Assembly (NCBI GenBank): GCA_003225055.1
Contig: QIAU01000122.1
Coordinates: forward strand, 51,034 to 115,033
Length of the DNA: 64,000 nucleotides
Direction of reading: 5' to 3'
Source: Acidobacteriota bacterium
GTDB lineage: Bacteria > Acidobacteriota > Terriglobia > Terriglobales > Acidobacteriaceae
Part shown: in pieces, positions 17,094-26,498 of the stretch
Layout: each line of letters starts with the position of its first letter
Numbering within the stretch: the first letter of the stretch is position 1
Made by a program: the position numbers and the translations under genes
Notes under the pieces: generated by a model
Databases searched by the model: none
Told to the model about the DNA's origin: nothing
Seen by the model: only the letters and a program-made list of their open reading frames with translations

Positions 17094-17120
17094 CCGGGGG
17101 GCTGGACTTCAACCAGCTAA
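17094..17120. repeat. REP-like hairpin, copy 1
   Basis: A short inverted repeat GCTGG-N7-CCAGC in the gap between the ROK and SDR genes. A diverged relative occurs at about 18284-18305 (GCCGGTTTGCAACC...). Both read Gly-Leu-Gln-Pro-Ala-Asn on the plus strand. The conserved, self-complementary sequence outside genes resembles an interspersed palindromic repeat; only two copies are seen here. Confidence 0.3.
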
Positions 17121-17312
17121 CAACACCTTCGGCGTTATCACCAGTACGCTTGGTGGGCGGCGGCAAGGCACGGACCTGGACGGCACCCGCCAGATCGTGA
17201 AGCCTTCCCGCAGCCGCTCTCACGCGAAGGACGCAGGCCGGGTTTCCGGCATACTAACTACTCGGTTGCTTCCTCGAGAATTCAACGCCTGCCGAGGAGA
17301 GAACCTGGATCG

Positions 17313-18089
17313 ATGGGATATCCAGCACTGGACCTCAATTCGAAAACGGCCGTGGTCGTCGGCGGCACTTCAGGCATCGGACTGACCCTGGCGAAGGGGC
17401 TGGCGCGGGCAGGCGCGGATGTAATACCGACGGGACGTCGCAAGAAGTTAGTGCAGGATGCGGTTTGCGAGATAGCCAAGATGGGCCGCAAATCTGTGGC
17501 GATAGAGTGCGACGTCAGTGATCGTTCGTCCGTGGAAGGCTTGTGCAAGCGCGTGCACGACGAATTCGGAAAGGTGGATATCTTGGTGAATTGTGCCGGT
17601 ATCACGCAGCGAACGCCGACGCTGGACCAGGACGAAGCTGAATGGAACCGGATTCTGGACACGAATTTGACTGGAACGCTGCGATCTTGCCAGATTTTTG
17701 GAAAGAAGATGGTTGAGCGGCAGTATGGGAGGATCATTAATATTGCTTCGCTTACGTCCCAGGTGGCCTTCTACGAGGTCGCGGCTTACGCTGCCAGCAA
17801 GGCTGCGGTTGCCTCGCTCACGAAGTCGCTCGCCGTGGAGTGGGCGCGACACGGCGTGTGCGTCAACGCGCTGGTTCCGGGCGTCTTCCGCACCGCCCTC
17901 AACGCAGAAATTCTCGATGGCACGGGACGCGGGCGGGAGTGCTTGATGCGAACGCCCACGGGTCGCTTCGGGGACGTGGAAGAATTAGTGGGCGCAGCGG
18001 CGTTCCTCGCCTCAGATGCTGCGAGCTTTGTAACCGGACATTTGCTGGTTGTTGATGGCGGGTTCCTGGCCAGTGGAACGAACCAGTGA
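17313..18089 (+). CDS. SDR-family oxidoreductase, probable fructuronate reductase
   Basis: A 258-residue classical short-chain dehydrogenase. The cofactor loop is GGTSGIG (residues 17-23), then VNCAGIT, the active-site Ser in NIASLTSQ and the catalytic YAASK. VDGG near the C-terminus is typical of the gluconate-5-dehydrogenase/KduD group. In the uxaC-manD-GH67 neighbourhood the missing step is reduction of D-fructuronate to D-mannonate. Bacillus subtilis UxuB does this with an SDR protein, so the same role here is likely but inferred. 2-keto-3-deoxygluconate or gluconate oxidation are the alternatives. AGGAG at about 17297 precedes the ATG. Confidence 0.88.
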   Translation: MGYPALDLNSKTAVVVGGTSGIGLTLAKGLARAGADVIPTGRRKKLVQDAVCEIAKMGRKSVAIECDVSDRSSVEGLCKRVHDEFGKVDILVNCAGITQRTPTLDQDEAEWNRILDTNLTGTLRSCQIFGKKMVERQYGRIINIASLTSQVAFYEVAAYAASKAAVASLTKSLAVEWARHGVCVNALVPGVFRTALNAEILDGTGRGRECLMRTPTGRFGDVEELVGAAAFLASDAASFVTGHLLVVDGGFLASGTNQ

Positions 18090-18135
18090 TCACCTTACCG
18101 GTTCGACTTTCGGTCATCACGGTTCGGTGCTTGCG

Positions 18136-18460
18136 TCATTTGCGCTTCAACTTGCTTTCCGAGTAGAGGGTGCAGCCTTTTCCGGGCCCGGCGAGTTCGA
18201 ACTTTTCGTTTACCTGTCGCTTTACCACGATGGACGCCGCGCCGGACTTCTCGGAGTTTTCAGAAAAGACCCTCCATTTCGGCGCCGGTTTGCAACCTGC
18301 GAACGAATCCTCAAGGGCCCGCATAATTGCTGCACGTGCCAGCCCTCATTCGTCGGGAGCACCGCCCATGCCGAGGCCCACCTGGGTTGCGAGGGCGACG
18401 AATGCGAAGCGAGAGACCTTGAGGTCCGTGTTTTTGAGCTGGCGATATTCCACTGGCAGA
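18136..18460 (-). pseudogene. Gene remnants between SDR and TonB receptor genes
   Basis: This minus-strand stretch holds two pieces with protein-like composition in different frames. One, at about 18350-18455, reads VEYRQLKNTDLKVSRFAF, which resembles an aldo/keto-reductase N-terminus, and ends at a stop after about 36 residues. The other (18136-18324) reads KWRVFSENSEKSGAASIVVK, then NEKFELAGPGKGCTLYSESK and a stop; I do not recognise its family. Neither has a credible start and ribosome binding site. I read the region as decayed coding sequence, with low confidence about the parent genes. Confidence 0.35.
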
Positions 18461-18737
18461 AGACTCGTGTTGAAACTGCACCTGCAGCCCGGGCAGCAGC
18501 GTTATGGGCCAACCCAAAGCAAGGCGCTGGTGTGCCAATGGGAGGACGGAGCTATGGAGGTGTACTACCGCGGCGCATGAATGGCCTTTACCGAGTTGCA
18601 GCAGCCCATAGCGAAGACATCTCGGCCTGGCGACAGGGTGCTTACGCTTCGCCCTAACTTCAGGGCTTCGCTTCAGTGCGCATGCCAACGACAACATCAA
18701 CAGCAAAAAAGGGGACATTTCTCTAATCAATTTTGAC
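18461..18737. other. Non-coding stretch upstream of the TonB receptor promoter
   Basis: No gene can be supported. Near 18703-18738 the sequence AAAAAGGGGACATTTC followed by an A/T-rich run looks like the end of an interspersed or transposon-derived repeat, but no partner end or transposase is visible in this window. Confidence 0.3.
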
Positions 18738-18778
18738 CACTGGCAGCACTGGCAGAGGGTGACACTGGCAGAGGGTGA
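18738..18778. repeat. Tandem 16-base repeat adjoining a promoter
   Basis: CACTGGCAGAGGGTGA occurs exactly twice head to tail (18747-18762 and 18763-18778), preceded by a partial copy CACTGGCAG (18738-18746). The array stops two bases before the -35 box at 18780. It could be a regulator binding array or a slippage product. Confidence 0.7.
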
Positions 18779-18779
18779 C

Positions 18780-18808
18780 TTGACAAGAGCAGAAATGCTG
18801 GATAAATT
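18780..18808 (+). promoter_or_regulatory. Sigma-70 promoter of the TonB receptor gene
   Basis: TTGACA (18780-18785), a 17-base spacer and TAAATT (18803-18808), ending 51 bases before the start codon. This is close to consensus. A tandem repeat abuts the -35 box. Confidence 0.65.
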
Positions 18809-18859
18809 ATCCGCCCTTGCCCGAAAACTTTTCTCGTCCTTCTGCTCCGGAGGCGATTT

Positions 18860-21751
18860 ATGAGTACTTCGCGTCTCGCTTGCCTAGCTTGGCACCCGTC
18901 GGACTGGATTCGCGCCGCCGTTCTGGCCGTGTTTTGCCTGCCCGCTCTATTGTCGGCACAAGTATCCACAACCGGAAAAATTACGGGTGTAGTCACTGAT
19001 GCTTCCGGGGCCGTCGTGCCCAACGCGACCGTAGAGGTGAACAGCCCGGCCCTGATGGTTCCGCGAACCAGCCGCACCCACGCCGACGGCAGCTTCCTCT
19101 TTGACCTGCTGCCCCTCGGCGCTTATGAGCTGGGGGTGACCGCCAGCGGTTTCCAGACAGTTAAGCGCACCAACATCGTTCTGTCGGCAGGGTTCACGGC
19201 GACAGTAAACCCTCAGCTCACCGTCGGCGAGCTGAAACAGACGATTGAAGTGCAGAGCGAGCCCGTCATCGACGTGCAAACCGTCCAAACGCAAACCACT
19301 TTCGACCAGCGCTTGCTCCAGGAAATCCCCAGCGGCCGCGACCCCTGGTCCACGGTCGCGCAAATGCCGGGCGCCACGTTAGACAGGTTCGACGTTGGCG
19401 GCAACCAAAGCATGCAGCAGTCCACCATGCAGGTGCATGGTAGTACCCCAGGCGAGCAAGTATTCAGCTTCAATGGCCTTGACTTGAACTGGCCTGGCGC
19501 TAATGGTGGCTACACGCAGTTTTACACCAACCATGATTCTTTCCAGGAATTCCAGGTCGTGTCGGACAGCACGCCAAGTTCTGTTTCTATCAGCGGAATC
19601 TACATGAACATGGTGACCAGGTCCGGCTCAAACACGTTGCACGGAAATCTGGGGGCCTACTACGGCACTATGGCCCTTGAGGCCGGCACGAAATTCCCAA
19701 CTTTCAAAGGTGCGGACGTCCCTGCAGGGTCGCCCACCGTCATGCTTCGCGATACAACCGCGAGCCTGGGCGGGCCGATTATTAAAGATCGGTGGTGGCT
19801 GTTCGGGTCGTATCGAAGGTACGACCTGCGCTCGATTTTTCTTGCCGTTACAGATAAGAACGGTAACCCGATCGCAGATCCCAACCACCAGACCAACACC
19901 GACTTGCGCAGTGATTGGCAGCTGAATTCCAAGAACAAGTTGAGCTTGATCTGGCTCTACAACGAGCAGAACCGGTTCTTCCGTCGGGATTCGGCATTGG
20001 TGAGCCCGGAGGCCTCCTGGCGGCAGATCGAGCCCGCCTACATTCTGCAGGCGCTGTGGACCAGTCAAGTCACGAACAACCTGCTGCTCGATGTTCGCGC
20101 CGGATACAACAAGGAAGTATTTCCTCTTGGTCCACAGCCCGAAGTCAAAGCCACCGACTTCAACCACACAGACCGCGTTACGGAAACCCAGACGGGGGCT
20201 GCGCAGAGCTATTTCTCAAATCCTGCGTGGCTGTTCAAAATTGCCGCGGGCGCTTCTTGGTACAAGGGCTCCCTGGCCGGCACGCACAACCTCAAGTTCG
20301 GCTTCGAATGGGGCGACAACTACAACCCGTACATCCAGACGGTGAACCAGGGAATCAACGCAATCTACGATCACGGCAATCCGGTAGAAGTGATAGCGTT
20401 TAACACTCCCTTCACCGCAAAGTCCTACTTCCATGACACCAGCGCCTACCTGCAGGACGCGTGGACTGTTCGCCGGAGGTTTACGCTGAACTTGGGTCTG
20501 CGCTTCGACCGTTTCATCAGCTTCTACCCCAGGGAAACCAGCGATCCCAATCTGACTTTCCCGGATCTGTTCCCTCCCAAAACTTACCCGGCATCGGGCA
20601 ATTTGGTCACCTGGAACAACCTTGCTCCCCGCCTTGGCCTGGCCGTAGACATAACCGGTCGCGGTACTTCCGTTTTGCGCGTCAGTTACGGCCGCTTCTA
20701 TAAGATGGAAGGCACCGGCCTGGTCGAGAGCGTAAACCCGGTAGGATTTAGCAGCAAGACCTTCACTTGGAACGATGCCAATGGTGACAAAATACCGCAG
20801 GTAAACGAGTGGAAGGTCGGCAATCCGATTTTGCAATCCGGTGGCGCGGTTGGTACCCACATCGATCGCGGTCTAACCCGGCCCTACTCGGATTCCGTCA
20901 CTGTGAACTACGAACAACAGGTCTGGCAAGATCTGCGGCTCGGTGGAAGCTACTACTTCCGCAAGAAGAAGAATCTATTCGGAACCACGAACCTAGCCGC
21001 TCTCCCGTCTGACTACACGGCTGTGACACAGTACAATGATGGCACACCGATCGTTAATCCTCTCACTAACGCCCCGCTGACGCTTTTCAACCTCAAGCCG
21101 ATCCTGGTCGGAGCATCCAACTTCGTGGTGACCAACATTCCCGCTCTGGACGACAACGCCTATCATGGATTGGAATTCACCGCGGTCAAACGCCTCTCAC
21201 ATCATTGGCAGGTCTTGGCTGGGTTTACTGTCCAGCGCCAAAAGGGCGCCTTCGGCCGTGGCTATTCCGATGATGCCTACTTCGACAACTTTAATGACCC
21301 CAATAACGACATCAATCGCCGCGATAACTACCTGAATTTTGATTCCACTTATGTGTTTAAGGTCGACAGCACCTATGAACTTCCATGGGGGCTCAGCACC
21401 AGCGTGAACTTTCAGCACGTCACGGGGTACCCCCTTCAGCCGGTTGCCTATCTAGGTGGTGGCACATTGCTCAACCAGGGGTCCGAGCAGATCATTCTCC
21501 GCCCCGCCGGTGGAGTGAGGCTGCCGGGCGTAAATCTGCTGAACTTGCGCCTGGCGCGCGATTTCAAGGTACGTGACCGTCTCACAGTTAAGCCGCTGAT
21601 TGACTTGTTCAACCTGACCAACCAACAAACCCTAATAAACGTGAATGCGACTTTGCCCTCGACGTTCGGCGACCCGAGTTCGACTTATCTGAAGCCAATC
21701 AACACCATTAATCCGTTTATTGCACGAATTGGGTTGAGGGTTGACTTCTAG
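18860..21751 (+). CDS. TonB-dependent receptor, Oar-like, with carboxypeptidase-regulatory-like domain
   Basis: Outer-membrane receptor of 963 residues. GGAGG lies nine bases before the ATG. A signal peptide ends near residue 34 (LPALLSAQVS). A carboxypeptidase-D regulatory-like (beta-sandwich) domain follows at about 35-110 (KITGVVTDASGAVVPNATV), then a plug segment with IPSGRDPW and QSMQQSTMQVHG, then a long barrel ending in a terminal phenylalanine (ARIGLRVDF), as outer-membrane proteins do. Acidobacteria use this type in place of SusC/SusD. It sits between the xylan genes and an S9 peptidase, so the ligand could be an oligosaccharide or a peptide; the sequence does not decide. Confidence 0.92.
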   Translation: MSTSRLACLAWHPSDWIRAAVLAVFCLPALLSAQVSTTGKITGVVTDASGAVVPNATVEVNSPALMVPRTSRTHADGSFLFDLLPLGAYELGVTASGFQTVKRTNIVLSAGFTATVNPQLTVGELKQTIEVQSEPVIDVQTVQTQTTFDQRLLQEIPSGRDPWSTVAQMPGATLDRFDVGGNQSMQQSTMQVHGSTPGEQVFSFNGLDLNWPGANGGYTQFYTNHDSFQEFQVVSDSTPSSVSISGIYMNMVTRSGSNTLHGNLGAYYGTMALEAGTKFPTFKGADVPAGSPTVMLRDTTASLGGPIIKDRWWLFGSYRRYDLRSIFLAVTDKNGNPIADPNHQTNTDLRSDWQLNSKNKLSLIWLYNEQNRFFRRDSALVSPEASWRQIEPAYILQALWTSQVTNNLLLDVRAGYNKEVFPLGPQPEVKATDFNHTDRVTETQTGAAQSYFSNPAWLFKIAAGASWYKGSLAGTHNLKFGFEWGDNYNPYIQTVNQGINAIYDHGNPVEVIAFNTPFTAKSYFHDTSAYLQDAWTVRRRFTLNLGLRFDRFISFYPRETSDPNLTFPDLFPPKTYPASGNLVTWNNLAPRLGLAVDITGRGTSVLRVSYGRFYKMEGTGLVESVNPVGFSSKTFTWNDANGDKIPQVNEWKVGNPILQSGGAVGTHIDRGLTRPYSDSVTVNYEQQVWQDLRLGGSYYFRKKKNLFGTTNLAALPSDYTAVTQYNDGTPIVNPLTNAPLTLFNLKPILVGASNFVVTNIPALDDNAYHGLEFTAVKRLSHHWQVLAGFTVQRQKGAFGRGYSDDAYFDNFNDPNNDINRRDNYLNFDSTYVFKVDSTYELPWGLSTSVNFQHVTGYPLQPVAYLGGGTLLNQGSEQIILRPAGGVRLPGVNLLNLRLARDFKVRDRLTVKPLIDLFNLTNQQTLINVNATLPSTFGDPSSTYLKPINTINPFIARIGLRVDF

Positions 21752-21825
21752 CGAGTCCCGCTGTTCCCGGCTCTAAGAATGTAGGGCGGATGTAGATGGC
21801 ATCCGCCTTATCCGTGGGAGGGTCC

Positions 21826-24018
21826 ATGTTCGGATTGAAGCTTCCAATCCTGTTGGCAGTCGTCAGTGTGGCGTGGATCGGGGCGGCTTCCGCACAAAAC
21901 AACCCTGCTTCCCGACTCTCTATCGATCAGCTAGTCGACATCAAACATCCGTCGAATCCGGTCTGGTCGCCGGACGGTTCGCATATCGCATTCATTTGGA
22001 GCCGTGCAGGGGTTAGCAACGTATCCCTTGCTGCGACCAATGGGGTAGGCGCGCCGGTTCCGCTCACATCGTTTACGGAAGGGCGAGTTTCCCATGTGTT
22101 CTGGAATCGTAGCGGCGATAGACTCTATTTCGCGCGTAAGGGCAATTTGTGGGAGGTCGGGTTGGCTGGCGGACAGCCGCGCCCAGTGTGGAAGTCCCCA
22201 ACGACGGAAGCCGACTTCGTGCCTTCGCCGGAGGGCACGCGTGTGGCTTTCGTGCGCGCGGGCGGCGGTGGAGCGGGTCAGGAGCAGGGAAGCGATTTAG
22301 TCGTGCGGTCTGTTGGCGACGGAACGGAGCTGAAACTAGCTCACGACGATTTCAGCATCCAACAACTCCTTTGGTCGCCCGACGGAACTCATCTCGCCTA
22401 CGTTGCCGGCGCGAAGATCGTCCACCATGACGAGTCTCCGGCGTACTCGGGCGCAAAATTAATTTACTCGATTGAAGAGGAGCAGCCCGGTCAGCTTTCT
22501 GTCATTCCATCCAGCGGGGGGACCGCGACCCCTGTAGCCACGAAGGGCTGGCACGAAGCGCTATCCTGGGGAGATGCCGGGCATTTCGTTTTCGCGCGTC
22601 TGTCCAACGAGTATAAGAAGCGCACCATTTACGTCGCCGACGCTCGCGATGGCTCTCAGCGCGCCATCCGTGAGGATGCCGAAGATAAATTTTGGAGTCT
22701 ACCCGATTGGGAAGCCGGGCCCGACCCGCTGCCATCCCCGGATGGTCGCTGGGTCGCATTCCTCAGCGACCAGGATGGCTGGGATCATCTGTATGTCATT
22801 CCCCTGACTGGCGGCGCCGCGGTTCAAATTACAAAAGGCAAATTTGAGGCCTGGCGTCCTGCCTGGTCGCACGACAGCACCCGCATTGCCTTCGATGCCA
22901 ACGAGCCGGACCACCCGGGTGATCGGCGCATCGGCATCGCCGCCATTGGCACGGATCCCCGACATGCACGAGTGGAATACATAACCTCCGGCCAGGGCAC
23001 AAATGTCGAACCCCAATGGTCGCTGGACGATCGTCGGCTCGTTTACCAGCACACCGATACGCGCAACTCCGCGGACCTTTTTGTCACTGACGCGAAAGCT
23101 GGCGGGAAGCCGGTGCGTCTCTCGGATTCCATGCCGTCCACCCTGGATCGTGAATCCTTCGTTGCACCGGAGTTTGTCCATTATCCGGGGCCGGACGGCC
23201 TCTCCGTACCGGGCTGGCTGTTCCTTCCCAAGGGCCTCGATCGCAGCAAAAAACATCCTGCTATCGTTTGGGTTCACGGAGATGGCATAAATCAGAACTA
23301 CGACGGCTGGCACGTACAGCGGAACTACGCCGTGTACTACAGCTTCCACCAGCGCCTACTCCAGGAAGGCTATGTTGTATTCGCCCCCGACTATCGGGGC
23401 AGCATCGGCTACGGCCGGGAGTGGCGCAACGGCGTCTACATGGACGTGGGCGGCAATGACGCGAAAGACGCATGGATGGCGGCGAACTACCTGAAGACCC
23501 TGCCTTATGTGGATAGCGACCGGATCGGCATTTGGGGATTGAGCTATGGCGGGTTCTTTACGTTGATTGCGATGACCGACCAGCCCAAGCTGTTTCGTGC
23601 CGGCGTCGACGTTGCGGGCGTAGTCGATTATGTCATGTATTACGGCGATCCTTTCCACAATGACTGGACGGTAGGACGCATTGGCACTCCTGAGGAGAAT
23701 CCTAAGGTGTACGCGAACGCCTCCCCGATCTCGCATATCGACCGGCTTGCACGCCCGTTGCTGGTCCTGCATGGTACTGCTGACGTAAACGTGCCCTTTG
23801 TCGAATCAGTCTGGCTCATGGACGAGGTCCTTAAGAAAGGAAAGGGCAATCTGGTCTCCTTCATGATCTACCCCGGGGAGTTTCATTACTTCGAACGCGA
23901 GCACGTTTTGCGCGATGCCTGGCAGCGGGTAGACGACTTCTTTGCCACGTACCTGCGGGGCGGCGGTTCACCGGCATCTTCAGTTACATTGCCGCCCCAG
24001 GGTGCGACGTCGCCATAA
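21826..24018 (+). CDS. S9 family peptidase (prolyl oligopeptidase/DPP-IV type)
   Basis: Secreted serine peptidase of 730 residues. The start at 21826 is preferred because GGGAGGG lies just before it and a signal peptide follows (LLAVVSVAWIGAASAQ); an in-frame ATG occurs at 21796. The N-terminal half is a beta-propeller of WSPDG-type blades (PVWSPDGSHIAF, LLWSPDGTHLAYV, PSPDGRWVAFLS). The C-terminal alpha/beta-hydrolase domain holds the triad S573 (GLSYGGF), D653 (HGTADVNVPF) and H687 (GEFHYF). Such enzymes trim peptides, often after proline or alanine. It lies 74 bases after the receptor gene and may be co-transcribed with it. Together with the hydroxyproline operon 2.5 kb on, it hints at use of proline-rich protein. 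Confidence 0.92.
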   Translation: MFGLKLPILLAVVSVAWIGAASAQNNPASRLSIDQLVDIKHPSNPVWSPDGSHIAFIWSRAGVSNVSLAATNGVGAPVPLTSFTEGRVSHVFWNRSGDRLYFARKGNLWEVGLAGGQPRPVWKSPTTEADFVPSPEGTRVAFVRAGGGGAGQEQGSDLVVRSVGDGTELKLAHDDFSIQQLLWSPDGTHLAYVAGAKIVHHDESPAYSGAKLIYSIEEEQPGQLSVIPSSGGTATPVATKGWHEALSWGDAGHFVFARLSNEYKKRTIYVADARDGSQRAIREDAEDKFWSLPDWEAGPDPLPSPDGRWVAFLSDQDGWDHLYVIPLTGGAAVQITKGKFEAWRPAWSHDSTRIAFDANEPDHPGDRRIGIAAIGTDPRHARVEYITSGQGTNVEPQWSLDDRRLVYQHTDTRNSADLFVTDAKAGGKPVRLSDSMPSTLDRESFVAPEFVHYPGPDGLSVPGWLFLPKGLDRSKKHPAIVWVHGDGINQNYDGWHVQRNYAVYYSFHQRLLQEGYVVFAPDYRGSIGYGREWRNGVYMDVGGNDAKDAWMAANYLKTLPYVDSDRIGIWGLSYGGFFTLIAMTDQPKLFRAGVDVAGVVDYVMYYGDPFHNDWTVGRIGTPEENPKVYANASPISHIDRLARPLLVLHGTADVNVPFVESVWLMDEVLKKGKGNLVSFMIYPGEFHYFEREHVLRDAWQRVDDFFATYLRGGGSPASSVTLPPQGATSP

Positions 24019-24218
24019 AGAGGATCGCTCGCAGGATACTACTTGGCCCACCAAAGTAGTGTTTCAACGTCGACGAACAGGACAGGCAGAACTCCCCTTC
24101 GGCTGCGCGTGACGAAATTGAGTGTCGCTATCAGTACCTGGTCCGCAAGTGGGGGCAGCGAATTACGCCGGAGGAGCAAAAGCGCCGCCTGCGAAGGATT
24201 CTGACGGAAAACGAGCGG

Positions 24219-25651
24219 ATGCTCGAGCCTATTCGCACGCTTCAGCTCGCCAATGGCGATCCACCAGCACCCGTGCTGCGCTTCGCTAGTGACGAGGTCA
24301 ACGAAGAGCGGTCGACTTCCAATAAGGCACTGATGCTCGCCGATAACGTCTTGTATCTTTCCATTCGCGAACTGGGCGAGCGCATTCGACGCCAGGAAAT
24401 TTCGCCTGTCGAACTGACAGAAAGTTATCTCCGTCGCAGTGGGCGGCTTGGCCCAAGGTTCCAAGCCTACGTCAGCATCACGCGTGAGCTGGCGTTGGAG
24501 CAGGCGCGGGCCGCAGAGAAACAGATAGCGTCAGGCCACCGCCACGGCCCGCTGCACGGCATACCGTATGCCGCAAAAGATCTAGTTGCAGTCAAAGGTA
24601 CCCGACCACCTGGGGCGCTCGTCCGTTCCAGCAACAACGGCTCGATTACAACGCCACAATCATAGAGAGGCTGAACAACGCTGGCTCGGTCCTGATCGGC
24701 AAAACGGTCATGATTGAATTGGCCGGAGATCTGGGATACTCCAACGCGCGGTTCGATCCTTTATCCGGCGGCGCATTGCGGCATCTGTGGTTTGCGGCCT
24801 AGCTTTGGCCGGGTCAGCCGCTTGGGTGCAATGGCAATCGCGTGGACTATGGATAAGCTTGGACCCATGTGCCGGACGGCGGACGATTGCGGCCTCGTAC
24901 TGTCGGTCATTGCAGGGTATGACTCCAGAGACCACGACTCGCTCCCGCACGGTCTTGCAGAATTTGCCTATTCTGCCTCAAGCGACCCTCAGTTCCGTAT
25001 CGGCAAGGTCACGAACGCACGGCCAAGACTGCCCGCAGGTTTCGAGATCGCTGTCGGTGACGCGCTGGCCGTGATTGAAAGCACGGAAGCGACGATTTCC
25101 GATGCCGAATTTCCGGATGGACCATACGAACAAGCCGCCGAGCTCACCATCCTGATGGAAGCAGCGGCATCGTTTCATGAACTCATCCATTCGGGACGCT
25201 GCGCGGAGCTAGACGATCCACTCGCCCGCATCAACGGCTACGCCAGCCTGGAATTCTCCGCCAACGACTATCTGCAACTAGACTAGAGCGAGTCCGCAAA
25301 GTTCTTCAAGAGCGCATGGGCAAGCTATTCGACAGATTTGATGTCTGGTTACTGCTTCTCAGTCGGGCGCGGCAGAACTGCTGCGTGAGCCGGAGGGGGG
25401 CGCGACGAAGCACCCTACTACTAAAGACGCCTCGAGCGCGCCACCCGAACGAAAGCCGTGCTCCGGATGGAGTTTCGAGTTTATGTGGATTGTCGGCCCT
25501 GACCGTGCCCTGCGGCTTCAGCAAAGAAAACCTGCCCTACGGTCTCGGCTTCATGGCGCGCGCTTTGCAGGACGGAAACATTCTGGCTGCGGCAAATCTT
25601 TTCCAAACCCACACCGATTGGCATCGTCAGTATCCGGCGATTGAAGCCTGA
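24219..25651 (+). pseudogene. Amidase (amidase-signature family), broken by frameshifts and an internal deletion
   Basis: Three or more frames together spell an amidase-signature enzyme. The first part (24219-24610; same-frame similarity may start near 24105) includes GPLHGIPYAAKDLVAVKGT with the catalytic Lys. A frameshift near 24603 moves to TTWGARPFQQQRLDYNATII, then ERLNNAGSVLIGKTVMIELA. Near 24750 the chain jumps from GYSNA to GSILYPAAHCGICGLRPSFG in another frame. The intervening GGSSSG-type loop, with the catalytic Ser and cis-Ser, is missing, a loss of roughly 45 residues. Further frame changes near 25280 and within 25350-25490 lead to GLSALTVPCGFSKENLPYG and the natural end at 25651. 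The enzyme cannot be active. It converges with the GntR-type gene. Confidence 0.85.
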
Positions 25652-25683
25652 TGGGCGGGTGCACGGCAATGGCTTGACGGTTT

Positions 25684-26412
25684 TCAAACCGATACGGAGG
25701 TTGCGCCCTTGCTGTTCGAAGTTTCTTCTTGCTTGCGCCGATGTTCGGCGACAAAGCGGCTCAGCGATTTCCCCGCGCTTCGGATGTGGCGAGCCAACAA
25801 CTCACAGGCGGCTTCTACGTCGCGTTTACGACAAAGCTCGAGCAGCATTCGGTGTTCTTCACGAGCACGTTCCAGCGCGCGGGTTAGGTACAGTTGCAAG
25901 CGGATGTAACGTTCGCCGTTGAAATTGATATTGCGAATCACCGCCATGAATTGCGGACGGTGGGCGCCGTTATAAAGCGTCGAATGAAAGACCCAGTTGA
26001 GCCGGCCCCATTCGCCAACGTTGGTTTCATTGCGCAGGGCGGCGTCGTAGGTGTCTAGGACATCTTCTGCTTGCGCGAAGTCCGCATCGGTGAGGTTCGG
26101 GATGGAAGCGCGCAGGACTTCCGGCTCAAGGATGGCTCGCATTTCAAACAGCTCTTCGATTTCATCGCAGGAAAGAAGGGACACAACCGCGCCGCGATGC
26201 GGAACGATCGTGATGACGCCCTCGGCCTCGAGCTGGCGCAGCGCTTCCCGGACCGGAATGCGACTGACCTGGAATTCCTGTGCGATGGCGTCCTGGCGAA
26301 GCTGTTCGCCCTCACGAATGTCACCCCGCACGATTTTCTCGCGCAGCTTCTCGGCAACGGCTGAGGTGAGCGATTTGCGGGGAATCCCTCCCGAGAATGA
26401 GTTCTGTGTCAT
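25684..26412 (-). CDS. GntR/FCD-family transcriptional regulator of the hydroxyproline operon
   Basis: A 242-residue regulator. The start at 26412 is chosen because the wing-helix domain starts soon after (SLTSAVAEKLREKIVRGDI); an upstream in-frame start at 26505 would add 31 residues lacking domain character and would overlap the likely operator region. Residues about 15-80 are the GntR winged helix (QEFQVSRIPVREALRQLEAE). The rest is an all-alpha FCD ligand-binding domain (FEMRAILEPEVLR and later conserved His residues for a metal). FCD regulators respond to small organic or amino acids. It is divergent from the hydroxyproline operon, making it the likely local repressor or activator. Confidence 0.9.
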   Translation of the reverse strand: MTQNSFSGGIPRKSLTSAVAEKLREKIVRGDIREGEQLRQDAIAQEFQVSRIPVREALRQLEAEGVITIVPHRGAVVSLLSCDEIEELFEMRAILEPEVLRASIPNLTDADFAQAEDVLDTYDAALRNETNVGEWGRLNWVFHSTLYNGAHRPQFMAVIRNINFNGERYIRLQLYLTRALERAREEHRMLLELCRKRDVEAACELLARHIRSAGKSLSRFVAEHRRKQEETSNSKGATSVSV

Positions 26413-26498
26413 CGCGTAATCCAATATATATGTAGAAGCTACTGAAATCTGGAACCTACTACTGTAGGGAAATGCAACCCAATTGTGCAACGACCGGG

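Noticed and set aside
18049..18657. Plus-strand open frame of 202 codons after the SDR gene
   Set aside because: It overlaps the SDR end, has no ribosome binding site, and the other strand shows more protein-like fragments.
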